Positions 1-12,017 of a stretch of 64,000 bases of DNA are shown here, piece after piece (positions within the stretch are counted from its first letter, which is position 1; each line of letters begins with the position of its first letter). This stretch comes from Amaranthus tricolor. Taxonomy: Eukaryota; Streptophyta; Magnoliopsida; Caryophyllales; Amaranthaceae. A model generated the notes under the pieces. It searched no databases and was not told the origin of the DNA. It saw only the letters and a list, made by a program, of their open reading frames with translations. Position numbers and translations under genes: made by a program. The stretch spans positions 24,926,647 to 24,990,646 of the forward strand of contig NC_080057.1 in NCBI RefSeq assembly GCF_026212465.1, written 5' to 3'.

Positions 1-59
1 AGATGTTCCTGCAATGAAAAGGATTAGGTGAAGCTGAGGTTAGCTCCGCAAGCCTGTTT

Positions 60-1800
60 CTTATTACACAAGATTAACCTTTGAACATAAAATAAAATAA
101 AGGGAGCATATAAATAAAATAAATATAAAAAGGTACTGATAATAATAGTAATAAAAACGAGTAAAAGCCAAAGAACAAAAACACCAACAGGTAAGCAGGC
201 GCCTCCAACTACCCTTATCCCTGGTCATGTTCTTAGAGAGGTGTAACTCGTGCAAGTCAATTTTTATCTGTTCCTCCCAAGTTCTTCTAGGTCTTCCTCA
301 ACCCCTCTTACCTTCTACTATGATGCTTTCTATCCTCCTCACGGGAGCGTCAAAAGTCTTCCTCTGCACGTGTCCAAACCATCTTAATCTATTTTCGCGT
401 ATGTTTGCAGAAATAGGAGCAACCCCTAGTTGCTCTATAAAATCCCGGTTCCTAATTATATCCCTCAAAGTGTTGTCACACATCCACCTCAGCATGCGCA
501 TTTTGTAACTTCCATCTTATGTTCAAAAGTTTTTTTTACGGGCCAACATTATGTCCTATACAACAAAGCAGGCCTGACTGCCACTCGGAAAAATTTACCT
601 TTTAACTTACTTGGGAACTTCCTATCACATAGCACTCTTGTGGCTGCTCGCCACTTGAGCTAGCCTGCTTTAATTCGATGAGTAACATCTCCGTCAATAT
701 TCCCATTACTCTGAATAATCTATCCCAAATACCTGCTTTTGGTCGTACTTGTAACAACTTCTTCACCGATGGACACTTTTGTCTCCCCAATCGGCGTTGT
801 CCTACTAAAGTCGCATCACCAATATTATGTCTTCGTACGACTTATGCGCAACCCTTTACCTTCTAAAACTTCCCTCCACTCTTTGAAATTATTATTAACT
901 TCATCTTTAGTTTCTGCTACCAATATAATATCGTCAACGAATAACATGCACCACAGTACCGTCTCCCATACAGATTTAGAAATCTCTTCCATAATAACCG
1001 TAAAAATGAAAAGGATTAATGTCGATCCCTGATATAGTCCTACTTTAACTGGGAAAGGCTTTGTCATCCCTACCAGTGTCTGAATGTTAATCGATGTTTT
1101 GTCATACATATCTCGTATAGCCTCAATGTACCTTGATGAAATACCTCTAACCTTGAGGTTGTCCCAGATTATGCATCGTGATATGTTATCATACGCTTTC
1201 TCCAAGTCGATGAAAACCATATGCAAATCCTTCTTTCGCTCCCTATATTTTTTTATTAGTCTCCTTAAAACATAAATAGCCTCAGTGGTTGACCTTCCTG
1301 GCATGAAACCGAAATGGTTCTCTCTTATCACCGTCTCTTATCTAATTCTCCTCTCTATCGCTCTTTCCCACAATTTCATTGTGTAGCTTAGAAGTTTGAT
1401 TTCTCTATAGTTCCCGCATACTTGCGCGTCGTCTTTGTTTTTAAAAAGTGGTATAAGTGTATTGTTCCTCCATTCTTCTGGCATCTTATGCGTCTTCAAG
1501 ATAACATTAAAGAGCTTAGTTCGCCAATGGATGCCCTCAACTCCTAAACCTCTCCACACTTCAATCGGGATGTTATCAGGTCCAACTGCCTTTGTTCTCC
1601 CCATCTTTTTTAGAGCGTCTCCTACTTACTTTGTGTTTATATCACTCGTTGACCCAAACTCTTGTGGTCTTTGGATTCTTCTTTGCCTCCCTAGTCTCAT
1701 TGAGCAATTGAGAGAAATACTGACGCCATCTCATTTTGATATCCTCTTGTCATAGGAGAACTCGTCCACCCTCATCTTTGATGCATTTCACTGCATGTAA
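60..1800 (-). mobile_element. Degenerate RTE-type LINE (non-LTR retrotransposon), 5'-truncated
   Basis: The minus strand encodes successive pieces of a non-LTR reverse transcriptase. At about 1800-1740 it reads CIKDEGGRVLL and then a stop. At 1604-1338 is an N-terminal RT segment (GPDNIPIEVW). At 1331-825 is the palm domain, with FGFMPGRST, FIDLEKAYD, LYQGS and an FVDD box where F/YADD is usual. At 501-298 and 255-64 are C-terminal pieces (RLRWFGHVQR, LHELHLSKNMTRD). These pieces are typical of plant RTE-clade LINEs. The frame is broken by stops and shifts, and no endonuclease domain is present upstream, so this is a 5'-truncated dead copy. No clear target-site duplication was found. Exact ends are approximate. 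Confidence 0.88.
825..1331 (-). pseudogene. LINE reverse transcriptase palm-domain fragment
   Basis: This is the longest uninterrupted piece (168 residues) of the LINE above. It holds RT motifs in order: FMPGRSTTEAI (fingers, residues 9-19), FIDLEKAYD (motif A with the first catalytic Asp, about residue 40), LYQGS (motif B, about residue 99) and LFVDD (motif C, residues 130-134). The Ala-to-Val change inside the usual F/YADD box, and changes in the motif B region (LILF where SPYLF is common), suggest relaxed constraint. In an intact element this domain copies RNA into DNA at the nicked target. Here it is a relic: neighbouring segments sit in other frames or behind stops. Confidence 0.85.
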
Positions 1801-2309
1801 TAATTTTGATGTAAATTAACTAATGACAGTTTAACTGAAAATTGTCATGCGTAATTTTTTTATTGGTTGAATGTTTATTGGGAGAGATATTGAAGGATAA
1901 TTGACTATGATTTTCGCAATAAAATCAATATGCACTTTTAAAATATTATTGTCATTTGTATTTTCTTTTTTACTGGTTGCGAAAAATTTTGCCTTGATTG
2001 TTTTGTTGGCTGATATTTACTGGTTGAGACAATTTTGCACAAATTAGTTGATAATTGATAAGCACTTGCATTAATTAAAATCATACAATTTAATAAAAAA
2101 ATTGAAAAATTACACATGTCATCCTTATAAAAGCCCCACTAAAGGAAAAAATTTCAATGGTTGATATTGAATTGTTCTTGCTTATATTGAGCTATAAAAT
2201 TTTTTATCAAATACTGTAAATTTACCATTTTCAAAAATAAATAGTTTAAATATTTTTATAAAACTAATCAAGCTAAAAAATTTTATTGCATCAAATGATA
2301 TAAACAATG

Positions 2310-2378
<69 letters not shown>

Positions 2379-2406
2379 TACTAAGAAATCCGTGGAGGAT
2401 TTTAAT
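1801..2406. other. AT-rich spacer with a TA microsatellite
   Basis: No gene is seen between the LINE and the MULE. The stretch is AT-rich and contains a long uninterrupted (TA)n tract at about 2312-2374. Translation across the tract gives only an alternating Ile/Tyr peptide, which is an artefact. Confidence 0.7.
2312..2374. repeat. (TA)n microsatellite
   Basis: Simple alternating TA dinucleotide run of about 60 bp, 33 bp before the left end of the MULE. Confidence 0.95.
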
Positions 2407-2612
2407 GAAAATTTGAATAAAATAAGATTATTTAACAACTTAATTCCAAAACTAAGCTTCATGAAAACTTAATTCCCAAAATAAGCGTCCGTACATCCAA
2501 ACCTTGGCTTGGTGTAAATCGCTATTACTAACAACGAAAGACAAAAAAAAAAAAAAAAAAAAAAAAAACATAAGTCGCTGTTACTAACGACTTATGGCTG
2601 TTATATTTTTCC
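2407..2612 (+). repeat. MULE left terminal inverted repeat
   Basis: Matches the reverse complement of 5700-5907 through an A-rich tract (about 2540-2568) and ends in a hairpin motif around CATAAGTCG...CGACTTATGG. The ends of such repeats are where MULE transposases bind and cut. Confidence 0.9.
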
Positions 2613-3139
2613 AGTCTCCTTCTCCCTCGTTTCAGTTCACGCGTTTTTGTTTTCCCCAATCAACCTACGAGATCTCCCTCTTCTTTCCACCATTAAAATC
2701 AACTTCAATCCTTCAACCAAACTCATCAAATTTCAAGTTTGTACCACTAATTAATTCTGTCATCTTCCTACATCGACCTAAGGTATTTTTTTGTGTTTTT
2801 TTTTCCATTTTCGAAAAATTAGGGTTTACTGAATTTTAATCAACTTCCACATTAATGTAGGTTCATAAACTTGCAATTTACTAATTCTTGTTGATCTACA
2901 GCTTATTGAGGTACGTTTTTATTATAAATTTTTTTATTTGGTGTTGATTTTAAAATATATGTCATGTATAGTGGTCATTTACACTTAAATTCTACGAATA
3001 CGTCGAATGTAGTTGTTATTTACCTTGATCTTCATAATTAAAAGTTTGTTCGTGAATTTGTTGTTGAATTTAAAATGTATAGTGGTCATATATTTATGAA
3101 CCTGATCGTGATGTTGATTTTGTATGTATTGTTGTAGAA

Positions 3140-5263
3140 ATGAATTTATTTCGTGTGACTGTTGTATGCTTTTGGAATGGTTCAATTCGATCAACTAGTA
3201 AGAATGTTAAGTATGTTGGGGGAAGACGTAAACTGTTTGCATGCAACTCATACATGGATTTGAATGAATTTAAACATTTTATATGCTCTAAGATTGGCAT
3301 TGACACTACAAGAAGTGATGTTAATTTAAGTTTTAAGTATAATATGAGTGGAGATTTGTTAGCTTTTCCGGTTGAGGATGAGGAGGCTATAGATGCAATG
3401 TGGGAGTATTCAAGGTCTACCCCTACTCCTTCTTTAGAGTTATATGTAGAAGAGGTACCCCTAGGGAATGAAGATATCAATATTGTGGAAACAAATGCAA
3501 TCCTGAATGTAACTCCTTCTCATACGTCCTTCCATACCCAAGAAACCCAAAATCCTTTTATGCCATCTTCCTCTTATCCTTCTAATGAACCCAATCAACT
3601 TCAATTTCAAGTCACAAATGATGATACTTTTAACTTAGAAGATACAAATGAGCCATGGGGTGATGTTAATAGCGAGAGTAATGAATTCGTAGAAGCTCCT
3701 TCTGAGGACGATGTGGGTGTTGACGAGGAGGCTCTAGCTAATGACATGAGTTTAGGCAACATTCCAACAATCATTAATCCTACACCCTATGCACTGGTTC
3801 CCCCTCTAGATGAACACGTTGAGGACAACTCTTGAAGATCTTGGGATTGTGATACAACCTACACCGATGAAGGAGAGTTTCAAAAGGGTATGATGTTTGA
3901 TAACAAGGATGTCTTGTTGGACGCTGTTAGATTGTATCATATTCGTAGGAACGTTGAGTACCGAACTGAGACTTCAAATCAAACCGTGCTCACCTTTAAG
4001 TGTAAGAGAGGGTGTGGTTGGAGGCTTAGGGCTAGGAAGAGCTCCTATTCACCATCATGGGAGATTGTTACGTATAAAGGAAAGCATGGGGGTTGTGTAT
4101 TAAGTACTGAAAATGTGTCAGCTGGGCACATTCATTTGACATCTTCCGTGATTAACAATCTTATTAGAAATTGTGTTGCTCAAGACCCATCAATTAAGGT
4201 CTATGTTGTGCGTCAAATGGTGAAAGACCAATTTGGTGTCGAGGTGACCTATAAGCGGGCATGGTGTGCTAAACAACACGCCCTTCTCTCCATCTATGGT
4301 ACATGGGAAGATTCTTATCCTCTTATTCCACGCTTCTTGAAGGCACTGCAAGTTTCAAACCCCGAGACTGTAATTGAGTGGTTCTTTAAGGAAGATAATG
4401 ATTTTGGTGTGTACGTCCGTCCTAGTATTAGAACTTTCCAACGCGTGTTCTGAGCTTTCCAACCTAGTATTGAGGGATTCAAGTATTGCAAACCCCTTAT
4501 TGCCATTGACGGAACACATTTGTATGGTAAATATCGTCATACGTTGTTGACTGCGATTGCCCAAGAAGGGAACAAGGGAATCTTCCCGCTTGCCTTTGCT
4601 TTGGTCGAGAAAGAATGCATAGCCGCCTGGTCTTGGTTTATGGCGTGTGTTCGTAAGCATGTGATGCATAGTCCAAGGTTATGTGTTATTTCCGATAGAC
4701 ATGCGGGTATTCTAGCAACCATGGAGGAGCCAGAATGGCAAACTGCGAACGCCCATCATAGGTTTTGCTTGCTGCATTTGTTAAGTAACTTCAACCGTTA
4801 AATAGATAATGTGAAGTTGAAGAAGATGTTTGGACAGACTGCAGAGCAAAGACAACCACATAAGGTCATCGAGGGATTGAAGGCCATTGGTGTTGCTAAT
4901 CGAGAGACTCTTTTTTGGATTGATCAAGTTGGTGATATGTGTAAATGGTCAATATGTCATGATGGAGGTACTAATACCAACTTAGCCGAAGTGTTCAATA
5001 ACGTGATGAAGGGTGTACGTTTATTGCCCATAACTACTCTTGTGGAGTTCACCTTCTATTGTGTTAATGATTACTTTGTTAAAAGACGCGAGAATGCAAA
5101 CGCATGGCTAATTGGGGGAAATAAGTACACTTCACACGCCACTAGAATTATCACCCGTAACACCGAGAAAATGCTATCGAAAATTCAACACAATTTCATT
5201 CATGTTCAACGAATCCATATTAAATTACATAGTTCATTCATTAAGTTAAACTATCGTCGTTAA
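3140..5263 (+). pseudogene. MULE transposase (MURA-like), broken by three in-frame stops
   Basis: A single frame runs 3140-5263 (708 codons) and is interrupted only by TGA at 3833, TGA at 4451 and TAA at 4799. The first part (residues 1-110: VTVVCFWNG, YVGGRRKLFACN, FKYNMSG) matches the PB1-like N-terminus of plant MULE proteins. An acidic linker follows. A WRLRARK / WEIVTYKGKH DNA-binding segment lies near 4015-4095. The transposase core has LIAIDGTHLYGKY (first Asp, about 4510), VISDRHAGI (second Asp, about 4690) and NTNLAEVFNNVMKG (the Glu, about 4985), together a plausible DDE triad. The frame stops at NYRR without the C-terminal SWIM zinc finger that such proteins usually carry. All three stops are one transition away from a sense codon (CGA/TGG/CAA), as expected from cytosine deamination in silenced DNA. 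Confidence 0.9.
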
Positions 5264-5699
5264 CTAAGATTGCTTCTTAAACTTTCTCATAATCCTTTCA
5301 GTCTCTTCTTTCCTATGTGCCATATCATCTATTTGTCTATTTCTCATCCATTTGGTACCCTGGATCGAAGTCGCTCCAATCTGTATTAATCTCAACTTCA
5401 TAACCACAATTACAAAGCTCTTCAATACAATGCTCCTTTGACATCTACGGAACACATATAATATAGTAACGTAAGTAAACTTTCAAAAATAATATTAACA
5501 TTTTTAAATTGAGAGTAAGACTAACATACTACCTTATGTTAACTTTTAAAATTGATTCAATAGAATAAGAATGATGTAGATTGGATATAATGAAGTAGGG
5601 AAATGATGGAGTTATTTATAGAACATTATTACAACGGCTATTTTCAAGTTCGTAACGGTTATTTTTCTAATTAGCAACAGCTAGTTTAATTCGTAAAAA
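5264..5699. other. MULE internal 3' region, no convincing gene
   Basis: Lies between the transposase frame and the right inverted repeat. A minus-strand frame of 63 codons (5455-5264), rich in Lys, Arg and Glu, is present but has no recognisable domain. It may be chance or the relic of a second small MULE gene. Confidence 0.4.
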
Positions 5700-5907
5700 A
5701 AAAATATAACAGCCATAAGTCGCTGTTACTAACAACGACTTATGGCTTTTAATTTTTTTATTTTTATTTTGTCTTTCGCGGTTAGTAACAGCGATTTACA
5801 CCAAGCCTAAATTTGAATGTACGAACGCTTATTTTAGAAATTAAATTTTCACGAAGCTTATTTTTGAAATTAAAATTGTTAAATAATCTTATTTTATTCA
5901 AATTTTC
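5700..5907 (-). repeat. MULE right terminal inverted repeat
   Basis: Inverted partner of 2407-2612. It contains a near-perfect hairpin at 5711-5746 (arms AGCCATAAGTCG / CGACTTATGGCT around a GTTACTAAC loop). Confidence 0.9.
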
Positions 5908-6058
5908 GATTTTAACTAATAAAACTTAATTTACCCTCTCTATTTTATCTCATCGGTAGAAAAAATTTACTAGTAGAAGTTAAATAAATAAGTAAACTAT
6001 TGTTACCATCACCAGTCACCAGTCACCTGTCCCGTCTTCTCTTTTAAGCTTGGCAAAA

Positions 6059-9000
6059 ATGGCGTCGCCATCGATGACCATGACCATAACCACCTCCATA
6101 GCTACCCACCATCACAAATCTTTCTCTGTCCAATCTCCTTCTTCTGCTTTTTTTCCTTTCAAATTCTCTCCATTCGTTCCAGGTTCTTCGACAACAACCA
6201 GGTTTTACCTTTTGTTCTCCCCTTTTTCATTGTTCAAAATGTGTAAATCTTTTTTCTGAAATCTTGAGAATTTTGCAGGATCATGATGTCTATTAATCAA
6301 TCACATCCTCCACTTCCTGATGATCATATAATTGTGAGACCCTTTTCTTTCTGTTATTTTTTTTAATTGTTCTAGCAAGTTTCAATTTTACCATTAGAAG
6401 ATGTTTAGCTTCAATAATTCTACTTTTTATTCTTTTATGCCTAATTTTTCAAGTGTTTTACATTTATTTATTTAATTTAGTTGATGTTGACAATTTTGTT
6501 GTTTTACATGATACTTAATGTTGTAATATACGAAGTCTATCCAATCGATTTTCACTAGAATTGCAGTAAATTTCATGAATGTAGTTTTGGATAATTGCAG
6601 CTGCAAAAATGGTTGATGCAATGAATGTATAGTTTGGATGAAAATAATCAATCCTGCAATCCCAGATCATTGGGAACGTCCCAATTGATGGGTTAATCAC
6701 AAAATCACAGAAATTAAGAAATCTAATGCAAGGAAACACAAATCTACAACCTCAAAAGATTTATCGGAGTTCATTCAATGTGGGCTACGGTCCTTCCTAT
6801 ATAGTTTGTTGATGAATTGATTAAATGTCAAGTTCTATAATGAACTTTAATGGAGGTATAATAATAGAGTATTATAGAGTGTGAGAGAGTTAGGGCTAGA
6901 GGTGAGAATTACAATTGAGAAGAATGGTATGTGAATGTAGAATAGTATTCAAATTTATTTTTTTTTGAAGTATTTATAGCTTATACCCCAAACACACGTA
7001 CATGGGTTAAGAAGGAAAGCAGAGCAACGCAAAAAAAAAAACCAGTTTCACACTTAAAAGCCAAGTCGGCTTTGAGAAGGCCACCCTAAAAGCCAAGTCG
7101 GCTTGTACTTAAGCCCAAAACGCTACTTTGATTCATTAAAAGCCGAGTTAGCTTTTAGCCGACTCAACTTTTTACTTATGAACCCCCAAAGCTTCAAAAC
7201 TACCTCATATGCATAATTGGCTGACTTGGCTCTTTAAGCTAAACCTCATACATAGCCAATATATTCCTGATGCCTATACACAAGCCACCAAATGACTAAA
7301 GGAAGGTTACTGGTATTTCTTTACAGCCCAAGTAGAACACTCCTTTATTTCATGTGTGATGAGGGAGAAGAGAAGGATGTGAACTTACCACATACCAGTA
7401 TTTAATGTTGTGGCTCATTGCAGGTGGGTTGTGGGGGTGCATCTATGGACTATCTGGTTTTGGTGGATGGCTTTCCTAAGCCTGATGAGAAGATCAAAGG
7501 CACTTCCTCCAAGGTACTTTAATTATAGTGTATGAGCTTGAATGACTTTTTTGATCTTATGTTTTCTTGTAACTTTGTTGTTATGAGTTAAAATAAAGTT
7601 CTATGAATAATGCTCAACTACCCATGGTCTGTGCATGTTTTTGCTATAAAGATTGAATAACTCTTTACTCCGATGATAATGTAACTGCATGGAAGTCACC
7701 CCATGTACACCAAATTATTGTTCAACTTTGGTGTGTGGATTTCCTTTCTCTACATGCATGCATATATGATGCCATGAATCTCTTCTCTTAAAGCACAATG
7801 TTGCTTGAAAATTGCCTTTTGTTTTCCAGAATTTTTCATTGCATAAATTTTGTAGCACTACTGCACTAGACGATTGTATTTGGAGAGAAATGAGGACCTA
7901 AAGAGGGGAATAAAGATTCTCTTATTAGGTTTAGCCATTAATTTAACCCTTGATGTTTAGATACTATGTTTATTTTAAAGAGCGTTTAACATTGAACGCA
8001 AGTGAGTTTTAAATGCTTATCCGCGAACCTTATGTTATGTCCAATCCTAAAGGAGCCTAAAAGATTTCTTTAGTTTGGACTATAATGTACTATAGTAAAT
8101 GCTTATTGATCATCTGCACTTCTTATGTATAGGAAGTTGCATATGATGTTTTTGATCCATGGTTAAGGCTGAGTACTTTCGACATCACTAACCCTGTTAA
8201 CTTGTGACTTTGAGGCAATGCATTTTTGTGTTTTTATGCTGTGGAACTTTATGAATTTTTTTTGATTGATGGTTTTTGTAGGTACAAGGGGGTGGTAATG
8301 TTAGTAATGCGTTGACTTGTGCTGCTCGTTTGGGTTTAAGACCAAGAATAATTGCCAAGGTCTAGGTCCCTTAGTTCTTTATCTTAAATGTCTTTCTTTC
8401 AAGATTTTTTCATTAAGAATGAAGAATCTGAATTCTAGACACTTGTTGGCTCACTCACCTTAATTACTAGTTCTCAGGTTGCTGAAGATGCTGAAGGAAG
8501 AGGCATGCTAGAAGAGCTTGAAGCTGATGGTGTGGATACTTCTTTTGTAGTGGTGATTACTTGCTATGTTACATGGAAATTTTAATAAGTTTCTTTTTTA
8601 CTTGCTAGTTTTATCCTGCCTGCTTCGGTTGTAAGTGTGTTAAAATAAAATTTTAATTTAGGCTTCTAAAGATGTGTTCATAACTCCTTTTCTAGCGTTA
8701 GGCCACTATTTTTATCTTGAACAGGATATAAACTTGTTAATAAAGTTGCATCTATATAGTGTTAGGCATGTTTGAGGAGTGGACTATACCGTCTAACACT
8801 TAAACCACCATACAGTCTACTATCCGTTCACCTTGTTTTTTTACAGATTAAGCTTACTCCTCTATGTCAAAGAGTCTTAATTTAAGAAATATTTACTTAC
8901 ATATGCAGGTTTCTAAGGAAGGTCGTTCAATGTACAGTTATGTCATTGTTGACAGCCAAATGTGAGACTCGTGCTTAATTTTTCACACATAAAATTAGTC

Positions 9001-12000
9001 ATATAGGAATCGTAGTTTACCTGCTTCATGTCCCGCGCACTCATAATCATAACTATTAGTTTCTGTCTTCCATTCTCCCATTTTTCCTCTATACATAATT
9101 CACGTTTTGATTGTGTTTCTACTTTCTATATTTCTGCTGCTTCTTGTTCTCTTTTGTATGATTATTTGATATAAATCTAAAATTCTTCCACCCTTTTCAT
9201 TCTCATTTTGATATTTGGAAACTGTATCTATACGTATTTGTGAAAATTTGTTACCCTTGCTTCAGACTTTTTCTCACCGTTGTACATGTGTTAAGTGTGA
9301 GCTTTTTCACATGTGCCAGGAAAACCCGAACTGCTATTTACTATCCAGGATATCCTCCCATGATGCCTGCAGACTTTTCAAGCACAAGTTTATCATCTGC
9401 TTTAGATGGGGCAAGGCTTGTCTATTTTGATGGACTCTCACTGAAAACGGCTTTAGTTATTGCAGAAGAGGTAATTCTTTTGCATCCTCTCTGAGTTCTT
9501 TTTTTCACTTAGTTTCTATTTTTGTGTTGGAGTGTGCTTGGTTGATTAGAAAAATATTGGTTTTTCCTTTTCATGTCTTACTTGTTTTAGTTTTCTGTCT
9601 GTTCAGGTTGTAGTTTTGAATTTAGATCCCTTGGCTATTTAAATTTCTTGTGAACTCTGAGGAATATGATATTGCTGCTTAATTTTGTTTTCAGGTTGCT
9701 AATCACCTATTATCTTTTGCTATTTTAATATTGAAGTGGAAAAACCCAAGTGAAGAAAAAGACTTTTTTGTTTCTTATTGACCTTAATAAGCTACTTGAC
9801 TGCTTAAGTTGCTAGATGCCCCATGCCTCCTCAGATAAAGCTGTTCATATTAATGGCTTCTGGTTTCTTTGCCTTCAGAATCAAGGGTTATTTGAACAGT
9901 TTTCTAAAGGGTCATTAATCATTATCGTTATTGGGATTTATTAATGTTAATCATATTTGATCCTATTGTTTAATATTGTTAATATTATTGTTAAATACTT
10001 GCTCTGTTTTTCTAGTTGCTTCATCGTACAATGGCACACATATTTAAGACTGAAAATAACATCATTATCATTGTAAGGGTAAAGTTGAGACCGGTATTTT
10101 TGGATTTTCAATGTGTTTTGGTGCTAACAGTGTTTTTAGATTCTGGATCTAACCCTGCCTGTGGGTCATAATAGTAAATTGGTTTTGACGGACCTACAGT
10201 ATTTTTCTATTGCAGGCATGTTGTAGAAATATACCAATTCTGGTTGATGCAGAAATGGGAGAGGAAGGGTTTGACAAACTTTTGAATATGGCGAACTATG
10301 CTGTTTGTTCAGCAAAATTTCCTCAGGTGAACACTGCCTTTCTTATGGCAGCAACTTCTCTACTTATTTCCCAAGAGATTACTCCTGTTTAACGGCGACT
10401 CCCTGAAACAGAGCAAATGAGATGACGTATAATGTTAAGACTAGTTCCCAGGGTAACATACTTTTTTATCTCTTGCTATGATAGGCCTGGACAAAGGCAC
10501 CATCTATGCCAAGTGCACTTGTTTCTATGTTAATGAGATTGCCAAAGTTGAAATTTGTGATTGTTACTCTTGGTGAAGAGGGGTGCATAATGCTGCTGAG
10601 AAGTCATGACAGTGAGTAAATGCTACAAAGATTCATAATGTGTCCATTATGTGTTTCGTTTTTTTGATTTTATCTGTCTATAAATATGCTTGATCTTTGC
10701 ACATTGACTTTGAAATGTGCATTATCAATTGAATATGCATACAGTGTCATGGATAAACTTATCTTATTATCTTTCAGAAGATGATACTCAGTTAGAAGAG
10801 ATGAATGTGGACCAATGTTTAGCTTCATTAAACCAGAGGAAAGACAAATATGCAGCCAATCCAACTTGTGTTTCATCGGTTAGTTCTGAACTTCTGGTCA
10901 TATGTGTATTTATGCTTTTTTCATGTATTCCTAACTTTATTGATCAATTGTATGTATTTTAAGTAAGTATTAGGTTGTTATATGAACTATTGAGTGATAA
11001 GAGTAAATAAACAGTTCATGTGATGATTGTCATGTAATTATCGTCCTTGAATTTTATCTTTTAAGGTTTTGTTTTGTGTAACATAACTCGCCAGCTAATT
11101 CGCCTTTTGAATTCGTAATTCGCTCAAAATGGCCCAAATAGTCCAAAATCGATCATAAATTGTTTTTTTTTTCTATTTCTATTTGCAAGGAGATTAGTGA
11201 ATCACATGGCACTGGTCTAATGTAAGAATGAGTTTGAGTACAAGAGCGCGGAGCACCTATAATTATTGTTTACTTGCCATGTTATTGCCCTTCTCACTAG
11301 AGGGCTACTCTAGGACCGACAGAACATTTATATGTCATGCACTTATGTTTATGGTACGGTTATCTTATTCTGTTTAGATGCATTTTTCTTCTCTTGCTAG
11401 CCAATTTTGAAGCTAGAAGCCCCTGGAATTGGAACTCTTAGCGGAAGATTGCTTGTGGGAATTGCTGAGAGGATACCCCACTTGGAGCTAGTTGATACAA
11501 CCGGTGCTGGTGACGCCTTCATAGGAGCTGTTCTTTATGGTATGTGGTGATCGCTTTCATATTTGAGAAGCTTGCTATCGTTTTCAAAAGGAACATGCTC
11601 TTGGCTTATGTATTTTAGTTTTTGTTCCTATTATTTATTAGCGGGAAGGATCTATGATTTCATTGATATAATTCTTCGTCTGATTGGAGAGATGCCACTA
11701 TTATAATCATCGCATTAACCATCCTCGTCTCTGTTTTCTAGCTCTGTGTACGGGTATGCCACCAGAGAAAATGTTGCCATTTGCTGCTCGAGTGGTGAGT
11801 GACACTTTCATCAGCCCATACAGGGAACTTCGTTTAGGTATTGACATAAAATCCTTTGTTTAGAAGAAAATTTTAAGCTAATGATCTTGATTGGGTGGTA
11901 TCACCTTAGGCCGCTGGTTGTTGCCGAGCATTTGGAGCTCGTACAGGTCTTCCAAATCACACAGATCCGCACTTGCAACTCTACCTGGATCAGAATCATA

Positions 12001-12017
12001 ATACATCATCAGCATGA
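6059..12017 (+). CDS. pfkB-family (ribokinase-like) carbohydrate kinase, probably plastid-targeted
   Basis: Thirteen exons with GT-AG borders join in frame to 427 residues: 6059-6201, 6279-6333, 7424-7513, 8282-8359, 8478-8552, 8909-8961, 9320-9470, 10216-10326, 10485-10611, 10778-10878, 11401-11539, 11742-11794, 11910-12017. The start is the ATG at 6059 (AAAATGGCG context). Residues 1-50 are rich in Ser/Thr and lack acidic residues, like a chloroplast transit peptide. The kinase begins at VGCGGASMDYL (67-77). The sugar-site GGGN motif is at 99-102. The pfkB signature DTTGAGDAF is at 360-368, with the catalytic-base Asp at 366 and the GAG anion hole before it. The family transfers phosphate from ATP to a sugar or nucleoside hydroxyl. 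The layout resembles the Arabidopsis pfkB proteins of the VGCGG..D(Y/F)LA type. The substrate cannot be told from sequence. Confidence 0.93.
6334..7423. other. Large intron 2 of the pfkB kinase gene, with repeat-derived sequence
   Basis: A 1.09-kb intron. At 7050-7165 it carries short repeats of the form AAAGCCAAGTCGGCTTT and AAAGCCGAGTTAGCTTTT, like those in the LTR at 53779-55423. The rest is AT-rich and no gene is seen. Confidence 0.55.
11084..11219. repeat. Interspersed repeat in intron 10 of the pfkB gene, also near 38.2 kb
   Basis: Contains ATTCGCCTTTTGAATTCG, AATTCGCTCAAAATGG and a GATTAGTGAATCACATGGCACTG-like tail. A diverged copy with the same landmarks in the same order lies at about 38174-38325. 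Family not identified. Confidence 0.6.

Larger units (their letters stand above)
2407..5907 (+). mobile_element. Mutator-like element (MULE) with ~200-bp terminal inverted repeats
   Basis: Both ends carry the same sequence in inverted orientation, starting GAAAATTTGAATAAAATAAG and running about 200 bp (2407-2612 and 5700-5907). Both include the landmarks AATAAGCG, CGTACAT and a GTTACTAAC palindrome. The element is flanked by 9-bp direct repeats, GATTTTAAT (2398-2406) and GATTTTAAC (5908-5916), which differ at one base. A 9-bp duplication is the hallmark of Mutator insertion. Inside is one long transposase frame (3140-5263), now broken by stops. The element is therefore structurally complete at its ends but its own transposase is disabled. 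It may still be moved in trans by a related element. Confidence 0.93.

Noticed and set aside
2182..2379. Short minus-strand reading frame with alternating Ile and Tyr
   Set aside because: It is the translation of the (TA)n tract and has no other support.
3833..4801. In-frame TGA/TAA codons in the MULE frame as recoding or selenocysteine sites
   Set aside because: Simple nonsense decay explains them. No stem-loop recoding signal was seen and the protein also lacks its C-terminal zinc finger.
5264..5455. Antisense 63-codon frame inside the MULE as a second transposon gene
   Set aside because: No recognisable domain and too short to separate from chance. Kept only as a remark in the spacer entry.
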